DNA of 6,062 nt from Oscillospiraceae bacterium (GTDB taxonomy: Bacteria > Bacillota > Clostridia > Oscillospirales > Ruminococcaceae), in assembly GCA_029098085.1 (NCBI GenBank), contig JAQXNQ010000122.1, positions 1 to 6,062 of the forward strand. The letters are read 5' to 3'. Positions within the stretch are counted from its first letter, which is position 1; every line of letters begins with the position of its first letter. Made by a program: the position numbers and the translations under genes. The notes under the pieces were generated by a model. That model was not told the DNA's origin, did not search any database, and saw only the letters and a program-made list of their open reading frames with translations. This document shows, piece by piece, positions 1 through 6,062 of the stretch.

Positions 1-180
1 GTGGCCACCCATCTGGACGAGGACGCCCTCCGCAAAGAAATCGGCCGCACCCTTTCTGCCGTCAAGCGCAACGGCTGCAGCTGTGACATCGTCCTCAAAG
101 ACATCAGCTCCGCCGGCCACGACCTGAACAATCTGATCCGCTGGGAGCAGATCGTCATGGAAATGGTGCAGGATTTCTAA
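1..180 (+). CDS. C-terminal fragment of a probable uroporphyrinogen decarboxylase-superfamily protein
   Basis: The frame is open from the first base of the window to TAA at 178-180 and gives the last 59 residues of a protein that starts upstream; the GTG at position 1 is just the window edge. The fragment has the pattern NGC-x-CDIVLKDIS followed by a W-x-QIV-x-E-like final helix. From memory, this resembles the C-termini of URO-D-superfamily proteins (relatives of HemE and the MtaA/corrinoid methyltransferases), where an LKDIS-like strand and a short W-containing helix close the TIM barrel. The catalytic part is outside the window, so substrate and reaction cannot be stated. It is followed 28 bp later by a hairpin terminator, so it is the last gene of its own transcription unit and not joined to murA. 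I am sure it is coding; the family assignment is tentative. Confidence 0.55.
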   Translation: MATHLDEDALRKEIGRTLSAVKRNGCSCDIVLKDISSAGHDLNNLIRWEQIVMEMVQDF

Positions 181-208
181 AGCCCAAACCGAAAAAGGCA
201 TTCTTCTT

Positions 209-247
209 CCGCCCGTCTGCTCCGGCAGAAGGGCGGATTTGCTTTTC
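209..247 (+). terminator. Intrinsic terminator after the upstream gene
   Basis: CCGCCC at 209-214 pairs with GGGCGG at 231-236, and TCTGC at 216-220 pairs with GCAGA at 225-229 around a TCCG loop, with one G/A mismatch between the two stems. The 3' side runs into a T-containing tail (ATTTGCTTTT, 237-246). The tail is broken by GC, so efficiency may be moderate. On the minus strand the same hairpin is followed, after about 11 bases, by a five-T run, so it might also work in that direction. Confidence 0.75.
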
Positions 248-553
248 CCATGATTCTCCAAATCTGTCGGCAGGAAAACGCCGAAGGAGAACAGTCTGCC
301 GCACCCGCAGTCGTCGGAGACGGCGTCCCCGGTACAGCCCTTCGACTGCGCACGCTCTTTTTATGTATGCCGCAGCGTTTCAAATTCAATCGGGAGCAGC
401 AGCACACCGTCAGGCTGCGGGTGACCGATGATCACCCCTGCGGCTTACCGAATCGAAACACAGCAGCGGCCAACATCCCCCCAACGGCCCCGTCCATTCA
501 CTCCATACAGCAGGCTCCCGCTGCCTCTCCCTCAAAAAGCGGCCCATCCCTTC
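248..553. other. Intergenic stretch without a supportable gene
   Basis: Overlapping open frames exist on both strands (+ from 250, - from 407), but neither has a Shine-Dalgarno sequence, a recognisable domain or normal amino-acid composition. The region has less codon-like GC periodicity than the flanking genes. The only structure seen is weak: GGGTGA 419-424 pairs with TCACCC 432-437, and CCGCAG at 370-375 could pair with either CTGCGG at 415-420 or CTGCGG at 438-443. No tRNA, SRP RNA, tmRNA or T-box signature was found. It may be plain spacer or an eroded gene. Confidence 0.5.
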
Positions 554-555
554 AA

Positions 556-580
556 AAAAATCCGGATTTTTCGAAAAAAA
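556..580. repeat. Overlapping palindromes and A/T tracts upstream of the murA promoter
   Basis: A perfect 16-bp palindrome, AAAAATCCGGATTTTT, occupies 556-571. It overlaps a second palindrome, TTTTTCGAAAAA, at 567-578. Three A/T tracts (554-560, 567-571, 574-580) have centres about 8 to 12 bp apart, close to one helical turn, which is the arrangement expected of curved DNA or an UP element. The block ends four bases before the candidate -35 region at 585. It could be a regulator site, an UP element, or both; which one is inference. Confidence 0.5.
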
Positions 581-584
581 CATC

Positions 585-613
585 TTTTAATCTGTCCCCT
601 GATGTGGTATACT
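585..613 (+). promoter_or_regulatory. Probable sigma-A-type extended -10 promoter for murA
   Basis: TATACT at 608-613 matches the -10 consensus at five of six positions and is preceded by TG one base upstream (605-606), forming an extended -10. With 17-bp spacing the -35 position (585-590) reads TTTTAA, a poor match, which is tolerable for extended -10 promoters, especially with A/T tracts just upstream. Transcription would start near 620, giving a leader of about 220 nt before murA. No better promoter was seen between here and 840. Confidence 0.65.
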
Positions 614-619
614 GATAAC

Positions 620-839
620 GGTAAAGATGCGTGCTTCCTTGTATTACTGCGCTCATTTCGCAGAAAAGAAGCTGCCTTCCTTTGACCCTTCGCTCCCGGC
701 TGCAGCCGGAGAGCCTTCTATATGGCCTCAGAGCCCGGATGGCGTCCCGAAACGGACAAGCCATCCCCGGCGGACGCCTTCGGGCCGCTCCGCCCGCGGA
801 TCCACTCCGCCTCCACAAAATCATAAAAGGGGTGTCGCT
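620..839 (+). promoter_or_regulatory. Long, hairpin-rich 5' leader of murA
   Basis: The inferred transcript leader contains several inverted repeats in series: a perfect 14-bp palindrome (CCGGCTGCAGCCGG, 696-709); a small hairpin, GAGCC 711-715 with GGCCTC 724-729 (one bulge); a strong hairpin, GGATGGC 737-743 with GCCATCC 760-766, extended inside by GTCC 744-747 with GGAC 754-757; and GGCGGA 769-774 with TCCGCC 789-794, whose inner GCC/GGC stem closes a C(TTCG)G tetraloop at 779-782. No T-run follows any of them, so a simple attenuator is not visible. No known riboswitch or T-box consensus was recognised. The leader could control translation or mRNA stability, or could be unregulated GC-rich spacer; covariation would be needed to decide. 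Confidence 0.4.
825..832 (+). promoter_or_regulatory. murA ribosome binding site, fixing a TTG start
   Basis: AAAAGGGG ends seven bases before TTG at 840-842. It is the only good Shine-Dalgarno sequence near the conserved MurA N-terminus, and no in-frame ATG lies at the expected place (the nearby ATG at 850 is out of frame). Confidence 0.8.
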
Positions 840-2123
840 TTGGAAAAGTATGTTATCAAAGGCGGCAATCAACTGCAGGGTGAAGTCTCCATCAGCGGCG
901 CGAAAAACGCTGCCGTGGCCATCCTGCCCGCCGCCCTTCTTTCCGACGAACCGGTTATCATAGAAAATATCCCCAGCATCAGCGATATCGACTGGAGCAT
1001 CAAAATCCTCATGCGCCTGGGCGCTGAGGTGAAGATGCTCAACCGCACCACCCTCCGCATCGATCCCCGCCGCCTCACCGGCCATCAGGTCGACTACGAC
1101 CTGGCCAAGAACATGCGGGCGTCCTACTATTTTCTCGGCGCGCTGCTGGGCAAGATCGGCGTGGCCGATGTTTCCCTCCCCGGCGGCTGCGACCTGGGCA
1201 CCCGGCCCATCGACCAGCATCTGAAGGGCTTCGCTGCCCTGAACGCCTCCGACTCGGTGGAGGGCGGCATGGTCCATCTGGAGACCGACCACCTGACCGG
1301 CGGACGGATCTACTTCGACATGGTGACCGTTGGCGGCACCGCCAACGTCATGATGGCCGCCTGCAAGGCCGACGGCCTGACCATCATCGAAAACGCCGCC
1401 AAGGAGCCCCATATCGTCGACCTGGCCAACTTCCTCAACTCCATGGGCGCCGACATCATGGGCGCCGGCACTGATGTCATCAAGATCCGGGGCGTGGAGC
1501 ACCTCCACGGCACCCAGTATTCCATCATCCCCGACCAGATCGAGGCGGGCACCTTCATGGTCATCGCCGCCGCCACCGGCGGAAACGTGCTGATCCGGGG
1601 GGTCATCCCCAAGCATCTGGAGTCCATCACCGTCAAACTGCAGAAGATGGGCGTCACGGTGGAGGAGTACGACGACAGCGTCCGGGTCATCGGCAGCGGC
1701 AAGCTGCAGAAGGCCAACATCAAAACCATGCCCTATCCCGGCTTCCCCACCGACATGCAGCCTCAGATTTCCACCCTGCTGACCCTGGCCGAGGGCACCA
1801 GCATCGTCACCGAGAGCATCTTCGACAGCCGGTTCAAGTATGTGGATCAGCTGCGCCGGATGGGCGCCGATATTTCGGTGGACGGTAAGGTAGCCGTCAT
1901 CCAGGGTGTGGGCAGGCTCAAGGGCGCGCCGGTCAAGGCCAACGACCTACGGGCGGGCGCTGCCATGATCATCGCCGGTCTGGCCGCCGAGGGCGTCACC
2001 GAGATCGAGGACATCCACTATATCGAGCGGGGCTATGACGCCATTGAGAAAAAGCTCCGGTCCCTGGGCGCTGACATCCGGAAGATCACGATCCCCGAGG
2101 AAGCCCGGGAATTAGCCCGCTGA
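840..2123 (+). CDS. murA: UDP-N-acetylglucosamine 1-carboxyvinyltransferase (MurA)
   Basis: MurA transfers enolpyruvate from PEP to UDP-GlcNAc, the first committed step of peptidoglycan synthesis, in the cytoplasm. The 427-residue product has the normal family length and a complete EPSP-synthase-type fold. Key residues fall at the familiar numbers: Lys22-Asn23 in SGAKNA; Cys117 in GGCDLGTRPIDQH (the catalytic, fosfomycin-target cysteine, so fosfomycin sensitivity at this site is expected); Asp305 in FPTDMQPQ; Arg371 in DLRAGAA; and Arg397 in ERGY. The start is TTG at 840, chosen because AAAAGGGG lies seven bases upstream and the protein then begins MEKYVIKGG as in homologs. The frame stays open upstream to an ATG at 627, but that 71-residue extension is low-complexity and lacks a ribosome binding site. 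The gene has its own promoter and terminator, so it is probably transcribed alone. Many Firmicutes carry two murA paralogs; which one this is cannot be decided here. Confidence 0.96.
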   Translation: MEKYVIKGGNQLQGEVSISGAKNAAVAILPAALLSDEPVIIENIPSISDIDWSIKILMRLGAEVKMLNRTTLRIDPRRLTGHQVDYDLAKNMRASYYFLGALLGKIGVADVSLPGGCDLGTRPIDQHLKGFAALNASDSVEGGMVHLETDHLTGGRIYFDMVTVGGTANVMMAACKADGLTIIENAAKEPHIVDLANFLNSMGADIMGAGTDVIKIRGVEHLHGTQYSIIPDQIEAGTFMVIAAATGGNVLIRGVIPKHLESITVKLQKMGVTVEEYDDSVRVIGSGKLQKANIKTMPYPGFPTDMQPQISTLLTLAEGTSIVTESIFDSRFKYVDQLRRMGADISVDGKVAVIQGVGRLKGAPVKANDLRAGAAMIIAGLAAEGVTEIEDIHYIERGYDAIEKKLRSLGADIRKITIPEEARELAR

Positions 2124-2131
2124 AGCGGCGG

Positions 2132-2162
2132 CGCTGTGCGGACAGGTCTGCACGGCGTTTTT
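2132..2162 (+). terminator. Intrinsic terminator after murA
   Basis: CGCTGTGC at 2132-2139 pairs with GCACGGCG at 2150-2157 (one G-T wobble). Three further inner pairs, including a G-T wobble, close a CAGG loop, and TTTTT follows at 2158-2162. The position, eight bases after the murA stop, and the clean T-run make this the best terminator in the window. Confidence 0.88.
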
Positions 2163-2192
2163 GGCATGCCATCATGCTTTAAATCCTGATCC

Positions 2193-2197
2193 GGAGG
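2193..2197 (+). promoter_or_regulatory. walJ ribosome binding site, fixing a GTG start
   Basis: GGAGG lies seven bases before GTG at 2205-2207. The next in-frame starts fall inside the conserved N-terminal strand, so GTG is preferred. Confidence 0.85.
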
Positions 2198-2204
2198 CAA
2201 TTCT

Positions 2205-2999
2205 GTGTCATTCTATTTTAATCTCTGCAGCTCCTCCAGCGGTAACGCCACCTATCTGGGGGATCTGGAGGGCGGCATTCTCTTCGACGCCGGCATCGGC
2301 ATCCGCAGCTGCAAGCGGCTGCTGGAATCGGCCGGCGTTTCCCCTGAACGGGTGAAGGCCATTTTCCTCACCCACGAGCACAGCGACCACGTCAAGGGTC
2401 TTGAGCCCCTCTCCACCCGGTATCACATCCCGGTCTACGGCAGCGACGGAACCCTCCGGAGCCTCCTGGATTCGGGGCGGATCTCCGGTACCCAGGAGCT
2501 GCGGGTGCTGGACGGAAAGGTGGAGCTTGACGGCTACGAGATTCTCCCCTTCCCCACCTCCCACGACAGCCCCGGCAGCGTAGGCTACCGAATACATACC
2601 CCCGACGGGGTTTCGGCCGCCGTCTGCACCGACCTGGGCTATGTGTCCGCCGAGGTGTTGGAGGGGATCAGCGGCTGTGATTTTGTCATGCTGGAGTCCA
2701 ACTATGACGAGGTCATGCTGAAAAACGGCCCCTATCCCTACTTTCTCAAGCAGCGCATCGCCGGGCGGAAGGGACACCTGTCCAACCTGCAGTGTGCCGA
2801 GACGCTGGAGAAGCTGATCCGCAGCGGCGCCACCCAGATCCGGCTGGCCCACCTGAGCGAGCACAACAACCTCCCCGAGCTGGCCTTCCGGACGGTGGAG
2901 GAGTACCTGTCCGACTGCGGGCTGCTGCTGAACCGGGATTACCGGATGGACGTGCTGCCCAAGGTCAGCGACGGAAAGGTGACGGTGCTGGCATGCTGA
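2205..2999 (+). CDS. walJ: WalJ/YycJ-type metallo-beta-lactamase-fold hydrolase
   Basis: The 264-residue protein matches the length of Bacillus YycJ/WalJ. It opens with the family-typical LCSSSSGN segment (residues 7-14) and carries the metal-binding THEHSDH motif (His57, His59, Asp61, His62). Further likely ligands are His120 in TSHDSPGSVGY, Asp143 in CTDLGY, and one of His216 or His220 in AHLSEHNN. The GRKGHLSN segment (His191) is also typical. Family members are cytoplasmic and probably act as nucleases; B. subtilis YycJ has been linked to mismatch repair and is encoded with the WalRK cell-wall regulatory genes. Here walRK is not in the window and the neighbour is murA. The start is GTG with GGAGG seven bases upstream. 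The gene's end overlaps rlmH by 7 bp. I saw no convincing promoter between the murA terminator and this gene, so it may depend on read-through or on a promoter I cannot recognise. Confidence 0.9.
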   Translation: MSFYFNLCSSSSGNATYLGDLEGGILFDAGIGIRSCKRLLESAGVSPERVKAIFLTHEHSDHVKGLEPLSTRYHIPVYGSDGTLRSLLDSGRISGTQELRVLDGKVELDGYEILPFPTSHDSPGSVGYRIHTPDGVSAAVCTDLGYVSAEVLEGISGCDFVMLESNYDEVMLKNGPYPYFLKQRIAGRKGHLSNLQCAETLEKLIRSGATQIRLAHLSEHNNLPELAFRTVEEYLSDCGLLLNRDYRMDVLPKVSDGKVTVLAC

Positions 3000-3475
3000 A
3001 CGTGACCATTCTCTGCGTCGGCAAGCTCAAGGAGCAATACCTGACCGATGCCTGCCGGGAGTACCAGAAGCGGCTGTCCGCCTTCTGTCGGCTGACCATC
3101 CAGGAGCTGCCCGAAAGCCGTCTGCCCGACGACCCGTCGGACAAAGAGATCGCCCAGTGCCTTTTAAAGGAAGGCGAACAGATTCTGAGAAAAATCCCCA
3201 AAGACGCCTTTGTCATCCCCCTCTGCATCGAGGGAAAGCTCCTCTCCTCCCCCGACCTGGCCGACAGGCTCCGGCAGATCCCCCTCATGGGCAAAAGCCA
3301 GCTGATCTTCGTCATCGGCGGCTCCTGGGGACTGTCCGATGAGGTCAAGGCCCGGGGCGACCTGCGGCTGTCCATGTCCCCCATGACCTTTCCCCACCAG
3401 CTGGCCCGGGTCATGCTGCTGGAGCAGGTGTATCGGGGGTTTATGATTGGCAATGGGAATAAATACCACAAATGA
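2993..3475 (+). CDS. rlmH: 23S rRNA (pseudouridine-1915-N3)-methyltransferase RlmH
   Basis: RlmH is a small SPOUT-family enzyme that uses S-adenosylmethionine to methylate pseudouridine 1915 in helix 69 of 23S rRNA on the assembled ribosome. The 160-residue product has the family length and layout: N-terminal strand VTILCVGKLKEQYL, the SAM-binding FVIGGSWGLS loop (residues 106-115), MTFPHQLARVMLLEQVYRGF, and the terminal YHK expected of the knotted C-terminus. The start is ATG at 2993, which overlaps the end of walJ by 7 bp in another frame. The only upstream purine run, GGAAAGG at about 2973-2979, is too distant to be ideal, so translational coupling to walJ is likely. The segment before YHK reads GNGNK, where the Bacillus and Staphylococcus proteins I remember have an RGE-type sequence. 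In staphylococci this 3' end is the integration site for SCCmec; no insertion is present here. Confidence 0.95.
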   Translation: MLNVTILCVGKLKEQYLTDACREYQKRLSAFCRLTIQELPESRLPDDPSDKEIAQCLLKEGEQILRKIPKDAFVIPLCIEGKLLSSPDLADRLRQIPLMGKSQLIFVIGGSWGLSDEVKARGDLRLSMSPMTFPHQLARVMLLEQVYRGFMIGNGNKYHK

Positions 3476-3525
3476 CCGCCGCCGATACAGGGCGACGATC
3501 CGTGGTTTTATCCATATACAAAACC

Positions 3526-3551
3526 CGCCGCACGACCTTTTCGAAGCGGCG
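3526..3551 (+). other. Hairpin in the rlmH-typA gap
   Basis: CGCCGC at 3526-3531 pairs with GCGGCG at 3546-3551. Inside, CGA 3533-3535 pairs with TCG 3541-3543 around CCTTT. There is no T-run after it, so it is not an ordinary terminator. It ends 17 bases before the typA Shine-Dalgarno sequence and might influence typA expression or protect the mRNA 5' end. A weak -10-like TATACA at 3515-3520 lies just before it, without a good -35. Confidence 0.35.
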
Positions 3552-3568
3552 TCAAGTGTAAAGAAAAC

Positions 3569-3575
3569 GGAGGAA
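3569..3575 (+). promoter_or_regulatory. typA ribosome binding site, fixing a TTG start
   Basis: GGAGGAA is followed by two in-frame TTG codons, at 3576 and 3582. Counted from GGAGG (3569-3573), the first is only two bases away, too close for initiation, while the second has ideal eight-base spacing and gives the conserved N-terminus. An in-frame ATG at 3453, inside rlmH, has no comparable signal. Confidence 0.85.
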
Positions 3576-3581
3576 TTGAAT

Positions 3582-5405
<1,824 letters not shown>

Positions 5406-5407
5406 TC

Positions 5408-5448
5408 ATCAGGCCTCTCTGCACACGCTGCGGAGGGGCCTGATTTGT
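5408..5448 (+). terminator. Probable terminator after typA
   Basis: A stem of up to 15 bp pairs ATCAGGCC (5408-5415) with GGCCTGAT (5437-5444). It continues inward through TCTCTGC (5416-5422) against GCGGAGG (5430-5436) with two G-T wobbles, closing a seven-base loop. The T tail is short (TTTGT from 5444), so termination may be partial. The next gene's ribosome binding site starts only seven bases after the stem. Confidence 0.65.
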
Positions 5449-5450
5449 AG

Positions 5451-5456
5451 AAAGGA
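5451..5456 (+). promoter_or_regulatory. Ribosome binding site of the hydrolase gene
   Basis: AAAGGA ends nine bases before ATG at 5466-5468, a usable though not strong Shine-Dalgarno sequence. It sits directly downstream of the typA hairpin, leaving no room for a separate promoter between the hairpin and the start. Confidence 0.6.
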
Positions 5457-5465
5457 TCTGATCCC

Positions 5466-6062
5466 ATGGAAAAATGGAACGGCTTCGACTGTGAAGCGCT
5501 TACCTTTGAAGGCTATGAAGCCCTGATCGTCTTCCCGAAGACCGGCACGGCCTGCGGCGGACTGGCCGTCAAGACCGAGTACCGGGACGCCTTCCCCGAA
5601 ACCGAGTGCCGGCTGCTGGAGCTGGGCTTTCATCTGTGCTACATCCAGAACCGGAACCGCTGGGGCACAAGCGACGATCTGGACCGCAAGGCCCGGTTCA
5701 TCCGCTTTGTCACGGCCCGCCATCACCTGAAACCAAAATGCGCGCTGGTGGGCATGAGCTGCGGCGGACTCATCGCCGTCAAGCTGGCCGCCCGGTATCC
5801 CGAGCTGGTCTCCTGTCTCTATCTGGATGCGCCGGTGATCAACTACATGAGCTGCCCCTGCGGCTTCGGCGTGGGCGAACCGCTGAACCCCGACCTGTCC
5901 GAGATTCTGGACGCTCTGGGACTGGACAGCGTCTCCCGGCTGCTGGCCTACCGGGACATGCCTCTGGATCATCTGGACGACCTGACCCGAAACCGCATCC
6001 CCATCGTGCTGGTGGCCGGTGACGCCGACCATGTGGTGCCCTTCTGTGAAAACGGCATCTTT
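5466..6062 (+). CDS. Alpha/beta-hydrolase family protein (3' end outside window)
   Basis: The frame is open from ATG 5466 to the window end, giving 199 residues of an incomplete protein. It shows an alpha/beta-hydrolase layout: an early strand, EALIVFPKTG (18-27); the nucleophile elbow VGMSCGG with Ser98 inside G-x-S-x-G; a YLDAPVINYMSCPCG segment (119-133); and GDADHVVP (185-192), where Asp188 fits the usual acid position. The catalytic histidine should lie beyond the window. No signal peptide is seen, so it is probably cytoplasmic. The substrate cannot be named; esterase or peptidase-like activity is only a family-level expectation. It is rich in cysteine: ten in 199 residues, at 9, 30, 48, 58, 92, 99, 117, 130, 132 and 194. 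It follows typA by 60 bp behind a hairpin, so it may be expressed by read-through; no functional link to typA is evident. Confidence 0.85.
   Translation, partial: MEKWNGFDCEALTFEGYEALIVFPKTGTACGGLAVKTEYRDAFPETECRLLELGFHLCYIQNRNRWGTSDDLDRKARFIRFVTARHHLKPKCALVGMSCGGLIAVKLAARYPELVSCLYLDAPVINYMSCPCGFGVGEPLNPDLSEILDALGLDSVSRLLAYRDMPLDHLDDLTRNRIPIVLVAGDADHVVPFCENGIF

Noticed and set aside
177..407. Minus-strand open frame of 76 codons over the first terminator
   Set aside because: No ribosome binding site, odd composition, and it reads through the terminator hairpin and the end of the upstream gene.
250..615. Plus-strand open frame of 121 codons in the upstream spacer
   Set aside because: No ribosome binding site, no recognisable domain, low-complexity tail, and it runs through the murA promoter and A/T tracts.
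620..839. T-box or known riboswitch in the murA leader
   Set aside because: The T-box antiterminator consensus and other riboswitch cores I know are absent, and there is no terminator T-run before murA.
552..1616. Long minus-strand open frame opposite murA
   Set aside because: The composition is that of an antisense shadow of a GC-biased gene; murA on the other strand has all its catalytic motifs.
2161..2189. TTGGCA as the -35 of a walJ promoter
   Set aside because: It matches five of six -35 bases, but no acceptable -10 exists 16-18 bp downstream; TTTAAA is only 11 bp away.
2208..2864. Minus-strand open frame opposite walJ
   Set aside because: Antisense shadow; walJ is clearly the real gene.
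2792..2992. Upstream extension of rlmH inside walJ
   Set aside because: The extra residues are an out-of-frame reading of walJ; the conserved RlmH N-terminus begins at ATG 2993.
3447..3581. Longer typA start inside rlmH (TTG 3447 or ATG 3453)
   Set aside because: It would add about 45 non-conserved residues and lacks a well-placed ribosome binding site, while 3569-3575 fits TTG 3582.
3476..3581. Mobile element remnant after rlmH
   Set aside because: No direct repeat of the rlmH end, no inverted repeats of element type and no recombinase; typA follows directly.
5409..6032. Minus-strand open frame opposite the hydrolase, and a plus-strand frame at 5606-6022
   Set aside because: Both are shadows of the hydrolase frame, which carries the GMSCGG elbow and GDADHVVP acid motif.

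Overview
The window reads as chromosomal housekeeping DNA from a GC-rich member of the Clostridia, probably of the Oscillospirales type. This is inferred from the strong G/C bias at third codon positions, the clear GGAGG-type ribosome binding sites, the TTG/GTG starts, and the style of the murA, walJ, rlmH and typA proteins. The species cannot be named from this sequence. All supported genes lie on the + strand.

Layout: (1) 1-180 is the 3' end of a gene whose product resembles the C-terminus of uroporphyrinogen-decarboxylase-superfamily proteins, closed by a hairpin terminator at 209-247. (2) 248-839 holds no convincing gene. It contains A/T tracts and a 16-bp palindrome just upstream of a good extended -10 promoter (585-613). 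A leader of about 220 nt follows, rich in inverted repeats. (3) 840-2123 is murA (peptidoglycan precursor synthesis), starting at TTG and followed by a strong intrinsic terminator. (4) 2205-2999 is walJ/yycJ, a metallo-beta-lactamase-fold protein starting at GTG. It overlaps by 7 bp with rlmH (2993-3475), the 23S rRNA pseudouridine-1915 methyltransferase. (5) 3582-5405 is typA/bipA, a translational GTPase starting at TTG, preceded by a 106-nt gap with a hairpin and followed by a long hairpin. (6) 5466-6062 is the start of an alpha/beta-hydrolase gene cut by the window end.

Together the genes cover cell-wall synthesis (MurA, WalJ) and ribosome maturation or translation (RlmH, TypA). The walJ-rlmH overlap implies translational coupling. 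I see no mobile element, CRISPR array, tRNA or rRNA, and no evidence of a new multi-gene system. The parts most worth a second look are the structured murA leader with its palindromes, the run of non-ATG starts, and the cysteine-rich hydrolase.
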